Source of the DNA: DASYXZ01 sp035308965
Lineage (GTDB): Bacteria > Acidobacteriota > Terriglobia > UBA7540
Assembly (NCBI GenBank): GCA_035308965.1
Contig: DATGFN010000019.1
Coordinates: forward strand, 310,001-374,000
Direction: 5' to 3'
Length of the DNA: 64,000 nucleotides
A program made the position numbers and the translations under genes. The notes under the pieces were generated by a model, which was not told the DNA's origin, did no database searches, and saw nothing but the letters and a program-made list of their open reading frames with translations. Positions 8,232 to 15,942 of this stretch are shown piece after piece (positions within the stretch are counted from its first letter, which is position 1; each line of letters begins with the position of its first letter).

Positions 8232-9157
8232 CTATCTGCTTCCGGTGTTTCAGGTTCTGATGGTAGGGGAAGTCCAAAGAAATCCATCTCTTTATCTTTG
8301 GCTCCGGTAAAAGCCAATACCATTGATCTGTGCTGCTTTAAATCTTCGACCTGCACGCTTCGAAGCGAATCAATGATTTCTAATACATTTTTATTCTTTT
8401 TTAGGAATTCTTTACTTTCTAGTCCGATATCCGCAGCATCTATCAATACTTCTCCCACGTAACGGTCTGCCATCTTTAAGCATTCGGTCATTGCCTCGAC
8501 GTGTTTCCAGTCAGAAACCCCACTAACCCCTTCTTCGCGCAGAACCGCGATATGGTTATCTCCGCCGCATTCCTCCACATGCTCTTTTGCCTGGAAAAGA
8601 ATATAGGCAGCCAAAATGGCGCATTGACGAAGATTCAGATGATGGGCGTACATTCGACTGGCCAAGAAATCCGCCATGTAATATCCAGTTCCAAATGAGT
8701 CATATTCACTCTTTTCATTCACAACAGGCCCTCTTGCGCTAAAAAGTCGGCAAGCCCCAAGCATTTTTACACCGTAGATCAAGTCTGCATTTGGACAGTA
8801 TCCGACCTGATAAATCTGTCCAAACTCTTTGTAGGTTCTCTTAATGCTCTTTTCAATTTCCTCGCACGCTTCATCAAGGCTCGTTCCGAGCTGGCCGTCT
8901 TCCCAAGCAGTTTGCACGAGCTTATCAATGAATGCGCCATTGTCTCCAGCTCCACAAAATGCTACTGCCAACCCGTCCCCTTCGTGCGGGCCTCTAGCTG
9001 GTTCAAAGCGAAGTTTTGGGACGCTGCGCTTTGAAGTTCCAGCAGTTTCCTGTGTATCCGCACAGATCACGATACCCTCGTAACATTTGAATCCAGCAAT
9101 AATGCTCACGGTTTTTTTCCTTGGAATCCGTTGGGGATCGAATTTTACTTGCGGCAT
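8228..9157 (-). CDS. Proteasome/HslV-like Ntn hydrolase carried by the transposon
   Basis: 309 residues from the ATG at 9155-9157, chosen because GGGAGG lies 5 nt upstream; an in-frame start at 9241 lacks one. The core matches the proteasome beta/HslV fold: Thr16 opening strand TVSIIAGF, then GIVICADTQETAG (the GVVLAAD-type strand with its Asp), a Lys at offset 33 from that Thr, and the turn AVAFCGAGDNGAFIDKL. If the chain is cut before Thr16 the T-D-K triad would fall as in HslV. The residue before Thr is Lys, not the usual Gly, and the second Thr is replaced by Val, so processing is uncertain. The C-terminal 170 residues are longer than in HslV and unrecognised. No ATPase partner is present in the element. 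It is divergent from the transposase. Confidence 0.8.
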   Translation of the reverse strand: MPQVKFDPQRIPRKKTVSIIAGFKCYEGIVICADTQETAGTSKRSVPKLRFEPARGPHEGDGLAVAFCGAGDNGAFIDKLVQTAWEDGQLGTSLDEACEEIEKSIKRTYKEFGQIYQVGYCPNADLIYGVKMLGACRLFSARGPVVNEKSEYDSFGTGYYMADFLASRMYAHHLNLRQCAILAAYILFQAKEHVEECGGDNHIAVLREEGVSGVSDWKHVEAMTECLKMADRYVGEVLIDAADIGLESKEFLKKNKNVLEIIDSLRSVQVEDLKQHRSMVLAFTGAKDKEMDFFGLPLPSEPETPEADS

Positions 9158-9320
9158 TGGTGCCTCCCGGTGTAGATTGGATTTGGAGACACCTATACGG
9201 CTCTGCGTCAGGCTGATGCCAGTCAGTCCTCCGCGTGCCACAAAAAGATTCGAGCCGTCACTCGCATCCTACCCTATTCGTGTTCCTTTCGCCCAAAAAT
9301 AATCTTCCCCAAACTGCATT

Positions 9321-9354
9321 TTATGCTTGACACGCTAATTTTAGTCAAGCATAA
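9321..9354. promoter_or_regulatory. 11-bp perfect inverted repeat over the transposase promoter (operator candidate)
   Basis: TTATGCTTGAC (9321-9331) and its exact complement GTCAAGCATAA (9344-9354) are separated by 12 bp. The left arm covers most of the -35 (TTGACA) and the right arm covers the -10 (CATAAT), so a bound dimer would block RNA polymerase. The binding protein is not known; the transposase N-terminal helix-turn-helix is a candidate. Confidence 0.65.
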
Positions 9355-9355
9355 T
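9327..9355 (+). promoter_or_regulatory. Sigma-70 promoter of the transposase
   Basis: TTGACA (9327-9332), 17-bp spacer, CATAAT (9350-9355), then 7 bases to the ATG at 9363. Near-consensus; the message would be leaderless or nearly so. Confidence 0.7.
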
Positions 9356-9362
9356 GTTCAGT

Positions 9363-10190
9363 ATGAACAGACTACCTATTCAAGAGCGGGCAAGAATTAT
9401 CGGGATGCTGATTGAGGGTCTAAGTCTCAGGGCCACCAGTCGGCTTGCGGACGTGTCCATCAACACAGTCACAAAATTGCTGGTGGATGTTGGTTCCGCT
9501 TCGGCTGAGTACCAGGACAGGACTCTACGCAACCTGAAATGCAAAAGAATTCAGTGTGATGAAATATGGGCCTTCGTTTATTCCAAACAGAAAAATGTCC
9601 CCGCTGACAAAAAAGGGAAATTTGGTTTCGGTGATGTCTGGACATGGACGGCCATCGATGCGGATACAAAACTCGTGCCCTCGTTTATGATCGGCAATCG
9701 TGATGCGCGCACCGCGAAAATTTTCATTGATGATCTGGCCTCTCGCCTTGCAAGCCGCGTTCAACTGACTACGGACGGTCTCAAGGCTTACTTGGAAGCT
9801 GTAGAGGGGGCATTTGGAGCGGATGTTGATTATGCCCAATTGGTGAAGATTTACGGAGCATCGCAAGAGGAAACGCGCTATAGCCCTGCGGAATGTCTTG
9901 GATGTGAACGGAAGGCTGTCACTGGCAAGCCTGACCCGGCTCATGTTTCCACAAGTTACGTGGAACGTCAAAATCTCACAATGCGAATGGGAATCCGCCG
10001 ATTCACGCGACTCACAAACGCTTTCAGTAAAAAAGTTGAAAACCACGCCTACCAAGTCGCACTTCATTTCATGCACTATAATTTCTGCCGTATTCACACC
10101 ACGCTTCGTTGCACCCCCGCGATGGAAGCTCAAGTCACAGATCATGTCTGGACAATCGAGGAAATGCTTGCTAAGATTGTCAAGACATAA
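9363..10190 (+). CDS. IS1-family-like DDE transposase
   Basis: 275 residues from the ATG at 9363; the ATG at 9354 lies inside the -10 box and is unlikely to be used. Residues 1-45 form a helix-turn-helix (LSLRATSRLADVSINTVTKL). The catalytic core has D66 (IQCDEIWAF), D138 (LTTDGLKAY) and E201 (STSYVERQN), a DDE spacing like that of proteins annotated as IS1-family transposases. The following MRMGIRRFTRLTNAFSKK and HFMHYNFCRIHTTLR are hallmarks of this group. It is a single uninterrupted frame, unlike classical IS1 where a frameshift joins InsA and InsB. With intact ends the element looks competent. Confidence 0.88.
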   Translation: MNRLPIQERARIIGMLIEGLSLRATSRLADVSINTVTKLLVDVGSASAEYQDRTLRNLKCKRIQCDEIWAFVYSKQKNVPADKKGKFGFGDVWTWTAIDADTKLVPSFMIGNRDARTAKIFIDDLASRLASRVQLTTDGLKAYLEAVEGAFGADVDYAQLVKIYGASQEETRYSPAECLGCERKAVTGKPDPAHVSTSYVERQNLTMRMGIRRFTRLTNAFSKKVENHAYQVALHFMHYNFCRIHTTLRCTPAMEAQVTDHVWTIEEMLAKIVKT

Positions 10191-10284
10191 ATCTTCTTTA
10201 ATTTCTTACACTTAATGATGCAGCCATTCATCTTTAAATTTCATCATATATGATTGGCAGAACATCTCCGCTGAGGGGACGGAA

Positions 10285-10752
10285 ATGAGCAACTCGCCAA
10301 CTTTTACTTTCGATGAAATCGAAGGGTACACTGGTCGTGCGTATGCCTTCGCCGTTTTCGTAACATATGCGAAACATGGTGCCCGTATAATATTTGGCAT
10401 CATCGCTGCGATTTTGCTCGCACGTAAGCTGGACCGCCTAGTCCGGATGTTTTCCTGCCAGAGGATTGAGAAGTTTTCTAAGGACCAAGCCGACCAGCTT
10501 ATGGCGTTGTTGCAGCCCCTACATTCACAGCTGATAAAACTTTTTCCAGTCAACGTGCAAGAGCGAGAAGAAATGAAAAAATTTCCCATATTGGGAAGAA
10601 TTGTCACAAGTATAGAAAGCGACACAGAGGGCATAGAGGATATTTTAGAAGACATCGCACTTTTGCACGATAAAGAATTTCAAGGGCTAATTGCCGGAGC
10701 GATTAAAGATGTAAGGATGAAACGCGAAAACCTTGAAACCGTGCATAATTGA
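10285..10752 (+). CDS. Unknown membrane protein of the transposon
   Basis: 155 residues with a short N-terminus, one hydrophobic segment (about 32-46, IIFGIIAAILLA) and a long charged helical remainder rich in E, D and K. GAGGGG lies 6 nt before the ATG. I do not recognise a family. It overlaps the next frame by 20 bases, which suggests the two are translated together. Its position directly before a RelE-like gene would fit an antitoxin or immunity partner, but it has no antitoxin-type DNA-binding motif, so this is only a guess. Confidence 0.6.
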   Translation: MSNSPTFTFDEIEGYTGRAYAFAVFVTYAKHGARIIFGIIAAILLARKLDRLVRMFSCQRIEKFSKDQADQLMALLQPLHSQLIKLFPVNVQEREEMKKFPILGRIVTSIESDTEGIEDILEDIALLHDKEFQGLIAGAIKDVRMKRENLETVHN

Positions 10753-11149
10753 ACGCGAGGCAAGCCCTCAATTTCGTCTGCAAGTGAGCCACTGGAAAAA
10801 GAAGGATTTTCCCCACATCGAAGAAGACCTTGCCGAAGCTTTTGAATCCATCCAAGAAAATTATAGAGGGGCAAACCATGCAAGGTCAAAACCAGGGTTT
10901 AATGACACCGTTTGGAAATATCGGCAGAACAGTTCTGACTTAAAAAGGGGAGCCAGTTACGGTTTTCGAATCTATGCGTATTATGACAAAGATTCAAACA
11001 AACTTTACCCGATAGTGGTCTATCCGAAGAAGATGATGGAGGAATTCGATATAGACAAGCTGAAAGAAGCCGTTAAAGAAATCCAACGAGTCATTCAACA
11101 GGGAAATTTAAACTTACAATCTCCAGATCAGCCAGCCGAAAACCCCTAA
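10733..11149 (+). CDS. RelE/HigB-like protein (putative toxin) at the right end of the transposon
   Basis: 138 residues from a TTG at 10733; no ATG or GTG exists early in the frame, so the exact start is uncertain. The core resembles RelE/HigB mRNA interferases: helices rich in E and K (HIEEDLAEAFESI), then a variable loop, then VWKYRQN, RGASYGFRIYAYYD and a strand ending LYPIVVYPKK followed by the C-terminal helix IDKLKEAVKEI. GFRxxY plus an IYxK-like strand is the recognisable part. Toxicity and targets are not shown by the sequence. It ends 3 bases before the right terminal repeat, so it is cargo of the element. Confidence 0.55.
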   Translation: MKPCIIEREASPQFRLQVSHWKKKDFPHIEEDLAEAFESIQENYRGANHARSKPGFNDTVWKYRQNSSDLKRGASYGFRIYAYYDKDSNKLYPIVVYPKKMMEEFDIDKLKEAVKEIQRVIQQGNLNLQSPDQPAENP

Positions 11150-11152
11150 GAT

Positions 11153-11171
11153 TTCAAACTGAGACACTACC
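11153..11171 (-). repeat. Right terminal inverted repeat
   Basis: Reads GGTAGTGTCTCAGTTTGAA on the minus strand, 18 of 19 identical to the left end. Confidence 0.92.
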
Positions 11172-11179
11172 CGCCCGCT
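11172..11179. repeat. Target-site duplication, right copy
   Basis: CGCCCGCT, identical to 7935-7942. Confidence 0.9.
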
Positions 11180-11198
11180 CCTTCCCTTTCATTTAATT

Positions 11199-11223
11199 GC
11201 GGGCGGGACGCCCGCGCTCCCGG
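11199..11223. repeat. GC-rich palindromic repeat (GGGAGCGCGGGCGTC family)
   Basis: GCGGGCGGGACGCCCGCGC followed by TCCCGG. It shares its core with copies at 28853-28882 and 34171-34242. It lies just beyond the transposon and before the UDG gene's stop. Confidence 0.55.
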
Positions 11224-11236
11224 ATAAATCGGGATA

Positions 11237-11986
11237 CTACCCCGTCGAGAGATAACAGCGGACGTCGGAGAGAACTTTTCGCATCATTTGCGGCGTTAGT
11301 TTCCCGGTTTGGGTATTTTGTTGGCTGGGATGGTAGGACGCGAACAACCTGGGAAGCCCCGCGGGCAGCGCGTAGCTTGCGCCGTGGGTAAAATGAAGAG
11401 CCGAACGAGGCGGGAATCTCGCGGTCGTTTGGTTCTCTTCAGAGACCGTTTTGCCATGCTGAAGCCCGGAGCTTTTCGTCACCAAACGAAAATAGGTATC
11501 AAACGCAATCTTCCCGAGCGCCAAGACGGCTCGCACGCGACGCAAGAGTTTCAATTCGCGTTCCAGGTAGGGCTGACAATTGCGCAATTCGCCCGGAGTC
11601 GGTTTGTTGGCGGGCGGAGCGCAGCGCAGGGCAGCCGTAATGTAACAGCCTTGCAGCTCGAGCCCGTCTGCTCGATGCCGGGAATCGGGTTGGTTGGCAA
11701 ATCCGGCCTCAAACAGGGCCCGAAACAGAAAATCCCCCGACCGGTCGCCAGTAAACATCCTTCCGGTGCGATTGGCGCCGTGCGCTCCGGGGGCCAACCC
11801 CAGAATCAAAAGTTCTGCCGCGGGGTCGCCAAAGCCGGGCACGGGTTTTCCCCAATAATCCTGGTCAAGATACATCCGGCGCTTTTCTTTGGCTACCTTC
11901 CGGCAGTAATGAATGAGGCTAGGGCAGTGCTCGCAGGCAATGATTTTCTGTTGGAGGACTTTGAAGGAGCGATTGGAAGCGGTCAA
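11237..11986 (-). CDS. Uracil-DNA glycosylase, family 5 (UDGb type)
   Basis: 249 residues from a TTG at 11984-11986; no ATG is available before the first motif. Cysteines C18, C21, C122 and C137 fit the [4Fe-4S] site of family 4/5 enzymes. Motif 1 is GLAPGAHGANRTGRMF (63-78), where family 5 has A rather than the catalytic E of family 4. The C-terminal motif SYHPSQQNTQTGKLT contains the HPS loop. UDGb enzymes excise uracil and other deaminated bases from double-stranded DNA in base-excision repair. It is monocistronic, with 223 bp of empty sequence on its 5' side. The start codon is the least certain part. Confidence 0.88.
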   Translation of the reverse strand: MTASNRSFKVLQQKIIACEHCPSLIHYCRKVAKEKRRMYLDQDYWGKPVPGFGDPAAELLILGLAPGAHGANRTGRMFTGDRSGDFLFRALFEAGFANQPDSRHRADGLELQGCYITAALRCAPPANKPTPGELRNCQPYLERELKLLRRVRAVLALGKIAFDTYFRLVTKSSGLQHGKTVSEENQTTARFPPRSALHFTHGASYALPAGLPRLFASYHPSQQNTQTGKLTPQMMRKVLSDVRCYLSTG

Positions 11987-12209
11987 ATGTCAGTGATCCA
12001 AAGTGAATAGTCCAAACTGAGTAGTCCGTTGTCCGGGGTCCGGAGTCCGTCTTGAAAAATTGCCTCATTTAATCATCGCGCCATCGAGTCATTCAACGAG
12101 CAAGAAACTTTTTATCGCGGCAATTCCTGTGCCAACTCGTTCTTTCAATGGCGCAATGCATCAATGAGCCAATGGTTCAATTCCATCAACCGACCACTGA
12201 CAGCTTCTG

Positions 12210-13196
12210 TTACGCCCCCGGCCGCGCCCCAAGCACGTTGGGGGTGTTGGCGAAAAATCCTTTGGGCGCGCTGATGTAGCCGCTGATGGAATCTTTCCCC
12301 AACTTGTTCACCACCATTTCGAGCGAACTTGAGGCTCCTTGAACATAAAAAACCAGCGGCTCGTTGGTGGTGCGATCTTTGTGCGGGTGCGCCTTGTCGT
12401 CAAATACCAGGTTCACCGCGTAGAGGTTTTTCTTGGGGTCTGTCCTGGTCAGTAAAATAGTCACTGTGCCCACTTTTTGCTGCCCTTTCTTGCCTTGCAC
12501 ATTAAATTCAAAGTAATCGCGGTCCGAGCGGTGAGCGAGTTCCACCAGTTCATCGTGAGTGCGCGCGATGGCGCCGGTCAGTTCGCCTTTGGTACCGGTG
12601 AGCGCGCTATTGAAAGAATTCTTGGTGTCTTCCAAATCCTTCTTGGTTCCCGCCAGGTCGCCGGAAAGGCCTCCAATCTTCGCATTGGAGTCCTCCTGGA
12701 GTTTGTTCAATTCATCCGCGCTGGCCTTCTTGGCGATAGCATCAGTCAACTGCTGCGCGGTTACTTTTTGCTGTTGCTGAATTTGTGCCGCCAGGGCCCG
12801 GGCGCGCTGGGCTTCCGCCTGGGATAGTCCGAGCTTCACCTGAAACTGGCTGCTTAGTTCCGCGTATTTGGATTCACTGGTGTCCATGCGACGGGCCAGG
12901 AGATTCAATTGATCGTTTTGCAGCGACATTTGGTCGCTGAACTGCCGTCGGGTGGAATACGCCATGTAAAGATTGACACCGGTCAGAACCACAAGCAATC
13001 CCACCAACACCGGGATAACTATTCCCCGCCCTGCGGAGGATGCAACCGCCGGCGGAGGCGGCGCCTGGACGTATACGTATTGAGGTTGGGGGGGCGCGGC
13101 CTGCGTGGCATCTTGCGGCGCCGCCGGGCGCGGCTCCGGATCATTCAAGCCAAACATCGCGTGGCCGGCGCCACGACCTTCACTTTGGTTTGCCAT
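12210..13196 (-). CDS. Single-pass membrane protein with coiled coil, unknown function
   Basis: 328 residues. The first 50 are proline- and glutamine-rich (PRPAAPQDATQAAPPQ), then one membrane segment (about 55-78, VIPVLVGLLVVLTGVNLYMA), then a long coiled coil (about 85-230) with repeated D/N-S and K-L heptads (TKKDLEDTKNSFNSALTGTK). The C-terminal 95 residues form a beta-rich domain (FEFNVQGKKGQQKVGTVTIL, KKNLYAVNLVFDDK). I do not recognise the family. The layout suggests a short cytoplasmic tail with an extracytoplasmic domain held away from the membrane by the coil. It is transcribed divergently from the cold shock gene. Confidence 0.7.
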   Translation of the reverse strand: MANQSEGRGAGHAMFGLNDPEPRPAAPQDATQAAPPQPQYVYVQAPPPPAVASSAGRGIVIPVLVGLLVVLTGVNLYMAYSTRRQFSDQMSLQNDQLNLLARRMDTSESKYAELSSQFQVKLGLSQAEAQRARALAAQIQQQQKVTAQQLTDAIAKKASADELNKLQEDSNAKIGGLSGDLAGTKKDLEDTKNSFNSALTGTKGELTGAIARTHDELVELAHRSDRDYFEFNVQGKKGQQKVGTVTILLTRTDPKKNLYAVNLVFDDKAHPHKDRTTNEPLVFYVQGASSSLEMVVNKLGKDSISGYISAPKGFFANTPNVLGARPGA

Positions 13197-13565
13197 AATT
13201 ATTCTTCACTCCTCTGTGGATCTTGGACTTAACCGCTGCCCTTGCTGCAAAAGGTGACCCTGACGGGGCGCTAATTATGATGCAAGATTTAAGGCTAAAG
13301 TTTTAAGCCTATAGAAAACTTTGACCAAGGTTGACAATTGTCATTATGCCATCAGTCGTTATGTCATTCAAGGTTTGAAGTCGGATGGAGAGGGCAATAG
13401 CCTCCTTCCCGGTTCTCAAAGTTATCTCAAGAGTTAAATGATCGGGTGGATACGATCGTCTTTTCGCGATGTTTGCCCAGCAACAAGTGCTGGCGTAATT
13501 GCCCAAAATGGTGTATTCTATTCACCAGCTTGATCAGTTTTTGTGACCCGGTACCAGGGAAGAGG
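13197..13565. other. Non-coding interval upstream of the cold shock gene
   Basis: No convincing gene. It holds A+T-rich stretches with TTGACC (13321) and TTGACA (13331), but neither has a good -10 at the right distance. Open frames on either strand here lack start signals and known motifs. It probably carries divergent promoters and the start of the csp leader. Confidence 0.4.
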
Positions 13566-13596
13566 CCGCAAAATCATTGGTTTTGCGGTTTTTTTT
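13566..13596 (+). terminator. Intrinsic terminator / possible attenuator in the cold shock leader
   Basis: CCGCAAAA (13566-13573), 7-nt loop, TTTTGCGG (13581-13588), then eight T. It is strand-specific for the plus strand, yet no plus-strand gene lies upstream: the preceding gene is divergent. It therefore ends either a small RNA or the early part of the csp transcript, 66 bp before the csp ATG. Confidence 0.75.
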
Positions 13597-13661
13597 GTGG
13601 CTTTTGTGTGGTTGCGAGAGCGGAACAAGAAATTTCAATAAAAAAGGATTTGAACACCAAT

Positions 13662-13868
13662 ATGGAAAAGGAACAAGGCAAGGTCAAGTGGTTTAATGAT
13701 GCGAAAGGGTATGGATTCATCCAGCGCGCTGCGGGCGCGGACGTTTTCGTTCACCACTCAGCCATTCAAGATACCGGCTTCAAGTCACTGGCGGAGGGCC
13801 AGTCTGTGGAATTCACCGTGACCCAGGGCCCCAAAGGACTGCAAGCTGAGAACGTAGTCAAATTGTAA
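13662..13868 (+). CDS. Cold shock protein, CspA family
   Basis: 68 residues, MEKEQGKVKWFNDAKGYGFI. The RNP1 motif KGYGFI and RNP2 motif DVFVHHSAI are intact, so it is a single OB-fold nucleic-acid-binding protein acting as an RNA chaperone. An in-frame extension upstream to 13446 would read through the terminator hairpin and lacks homology, so the short start is right. The ribosome site is weak (AAGGA about 14 nt upstream), common for csp genes whose translation depends on leader structure. A terminator-like hairpin in the leader suggests attenuation. Confidence 0.95.
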   Translation: MEKEQGKVKWFNDAKGYGFIQRAAGADVFVHHSAIQDTGFKSLAEGQSVEFTVTQGPKGLQAENVVKL

Positions 13869-13969
13869 GATTCCGGGAATGGTTCCCGTCCGTTGAATCG
13901 CGATTCGAAAGTCCAGTCCTTCAACGGATGGGAGCACCCGAGATTAACGCAGCCAGATCGGAGACGCGA

Positions 13970-14260
13970 ATGGTCATCCAATACGTTGGTTTCCAATTGA
14001 AGGCTCGCGGCCGGGAGTATTCCTACCGGGTCGTGGACATGAAAAATGAAGCGCGTGAGTTTACCCTGACCATCTCTAACCAGGCATTCGTGGACCAGCA
14101 CGTGCCCTATCAGGACGCCGCCGCCATCTGCTACCAAAAACTACAAAGAGCTCTGGCCGAGGAAAAAGCGGAAGAGCCAGTCAAAAAACACTATACGATT
14201 TCGCCCGAAGAACTCGAAGACTACCGCCAGAAATACCGGCCCGGCAAGAAACGAAGCTGA
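13970..14260 (+). CDS. Small conserved hypothetical protein
   Basis: 96 residues from the ATG at 13970, preceded by a GGAG 8-9 nt upstream; an in-frame ATG at 13928 is also possible. The sequence is mixed alpha/beta with VIQYVGFQLKARGREYSYRV and a charged C-terminus (ISPEELEDYRQKYRPGKKRS). It has no membrane segment. I do not recognise it. It follows the cold shock gene by about 100 bp on the same strand and is closed by a terminator-like hairpin, so it may be co-transcribed with csp. Confidence 0.65.
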   Translation: MVIQYVGFQLKARGREYSYRVVDMKNEAREFTLTISNQAFVDQHVPYQDAAAICYQKLQRALAEEKAEEPVKKHYTISPEELEDYRQKYRPGKKRS

Positions 14261-14270
14261 GTTTTGGCAG

Positions 14271-14297
14271 GGGAGGCCTCCGGCCTCCCGTCGTTTT
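14271..14297 (+). terminator. Probable intrinsic terminator after the small hypothetical gene
   Basis: GGGAGGCC (14271-14278), loop TCC, GGCCTCCC (14282-14289), followed by GTCGTTTT. A strong stem with a short T-run. Confidence 0.6.
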
Positions 14298-14381
14298 GAG
14301 TAGCCAGCATCAACACTTTCCCGCGTTCAAAACAATTTGCCGTTCCGTCCCTCCTTGGTCTAAGCTAAACGCTGAAATAAA

Positions 14382-15866
14382 ATGCTAAAATATATTCTTG
14401 CCCTCGATCAGGGCACCACGAGTTCGCGTGCCATCCTTTTTGACCATGACGGGATCGTCCGCGCCTCGGCCCACCAGGAATTCAAGCAGTATTATCCGCA
14501 ACCCGGATGGGTGGAGCACGACGCCAAAGAAATCTGGGACTCCCAACTTGCCGTGGCCCGGAGAATCCTGGCCGAAGCTAAAGTTGGCCCTGAAGAAATT
14601 GCCGCCATCGGGATCACCAATCAGCGCGAGACCGTGCTGCTTTGGGACCGGAAGACCGGAGAGCCGATTCATCACGCCATTGTCTGGCAGTGCCGCCGCA
14701 CCGCGGCGATGTGCGACCGGATTCGCGCGGAAGGATTCGACCGCACGCTGCAAGTCAAGACGGGTCTGGTGACCGACGCCTATTTTTCCGGCACCAAAAT
14801 CGCATGGCTACTGGAAAATGTTTCCGGCGCGCGCCAACGCGCGGAGCGCGGCGAGCTCGCTTGCGGCACCATCGATACCTGGCTGATCTGGAAACTGACG
14901 GAGGGACGCACGCATGTCTCCGACGTCTCCAACGCCTCCCGGACCCTGCTCTTCAACATCAACTCGCTCGCCTGGGACAGCGATATCCTGCGCTATTTCC
15001 GCATACCCGCTTCCCTGCTGCCGAAGGTGAAGTCCTCCAGCGAAGAGCTGGGCGAGACCAGCCTGTTTGGAGGCACGCTCCCCATCGCGGGCGTGGCGGG
15101 CGATCAACAAGCATCCCTCTTCGGGCATCAATGCTGGAACAGGGGGAACGTGAAGAACACTTACGGGACGGGCTGCTTCCTTTTAATGAATACGGGGCCC
15201 GCCGTACCTCACTCCGAGTCCGGACTGGTCGCCACTGTCGGGTGGAAGCGAAACAGCACAACTACATACGCCCTTGAGGGCAGCGTCTTTATCGCCGGGG
15301 CCGCCATCCAATGGCTCCGCGATGAACTTAAAATCATCCAGCACGCCTCGGAAAGTGAAGCGATGGCGCAAGCGGTTCCCGATACGGGCGGTGTTTATTT
15401 CGTTCCCGCCTTTGTTGGACTGGGTGCGCCACATTGGGATGCCTACGCGCGAGGCGCCATCTTCGGCCTTACGCGCGGTTCCAACCGCAACCATATTGTG
15501 CGGGCAGTGATTGAGTCCATCGCCTATCAAACGCGCGCCGTGGTGGACTGCATGGCCAAGGATTCTGGAATTCGCGCCGAAGTGCTGCGAGTGGATGGGG
15601 GTGCGGCGCGAAACGATTTCCTCTGCCAGTTCCAGGCCGATATTCTCGGCATCCCCGTGGAGCGTCCGGCCTCGACGGAATCCACCGCGCTGGGGGCTGC
15701 ATACCTGGCCGGTTTGGCGGTCGGCTTTTGGAAAAGCGATCGCGACCTGGCCGCGCAACTCAAAGTGGATCGCCGCTTCGAACCAGTGATGACCAGCGCC
15801 CGCCGCGACGAACTCTACGCCGGTTGGCAGCGCGCCGTGGAGCGTTCCAAAGGCTGGGCAAAATAG
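14382..15866 (+). CDS. glpK: Glycerol kinase
   Basis: 494 residues, the usual length. It phosphorylates glycerol to sn-glycerol 3-phosphate with ATP. The FGGY-kinase signature is clear: ALDQGTTSSRAILFD at the N-terminus, GITNQRETVLLWDRKTG, the substrate-binding WQCRRTA, EGSVFIAGAAIQWLRD and the C-terminal LRVDGGAARNDFLCQFQAD. No transporter gene is adjacent; an aquaglyceroporin-like gene lies at 48235 and could supply glycerol. The ATG at 14382 has no strong Shine-Dalgarno. Nothing unusual in the coding sequence. Confidence 0.97.
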   Translation: MLKYILALDQGTTSSRAILFDHDGIVRASAHQEFKQYYPQPGWVEHDAKEIWDSQLAVARRILAEAKVGPEEIAAIGITNQRETVLLWDRKTGEPIHHAIVWQCRRTAAMCDRIRAEGFDRTLQVKTGLVTDAYFSGTKIAWLLENVSGARQRAERGELACGTIDTWLIWKLTEGRTHVSDVSNASRTLLFNINSLAWDSDILRYFRIPASLLPKVKSSSEELGETSLFGGTLPIAGVAGDQQASLFGHQCWNRGNVKNTYGTGCFLLMNTGPAVPHSESGLVATVGWKRNSTTTYALEGSVFIAGAAIQWLRDELKIIQHASESEAMAQAVPDTGGVYFVPAFVGLGAPHWDAYARGAIFGLTRGSNRNHIVRAVIESIAYQTRAVVDCMAKDSGIRAEVLRVDGGAARNDFLCQFQADILGIPVERPASTESTALGAAYLAGLAVGFWKSDRDLAAQLKVDRRFEPVMTSARRDELYAGWQRAVERSKGWAK

Positions 15867-15942
15867 CGCCGCACATTTCCTTCTTACTGTTTTTCATCAT
15901 CGCCTTCTCTTTTGAAGGGAAAGTGTATCCCGAGGGCAGGTA

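Larger units (their letters stand above)
7943..11171. mobile_element. IS1-like transposon with passenger genes (3229 bp)
   Basis: The element is delimited by 19-bp inverted repeats (GGTAGTGTCTCAGTTTcAA and GGTAGTGTCTCAGTTTgAA, one mismatch) and flanked by an exact 8-bp duplication CGCCCGCT. Inside are five genes: a small basic protein, a proteasome-like Ntn hydrolase on the opposite strand, the IS1-type DDE transposase, a membrane protein and a RelE-like protein. Genes fill it completely; the last stop is 3 bases from the right repeat. The sequence is visibly richer in A+T than its surroundings, in keeping with transfer. IS1-family elements make 8-9 bp duplications, which agrees. The exact duplication suggests a recent insertion. 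Confidence 0.93.

Noticed and set aside
9354..9362. Upstream ATG of the transposase
   Set aside because: It lies inside the -10 element CATAAT; the ATG at 9363 fits the promoter geometry and the homology.
13446..13661. N-terminal extension of the cold shock protein
   Set aside because: It would read through the terminator hairpin and has no similarity to csp; the family start is at 13662.
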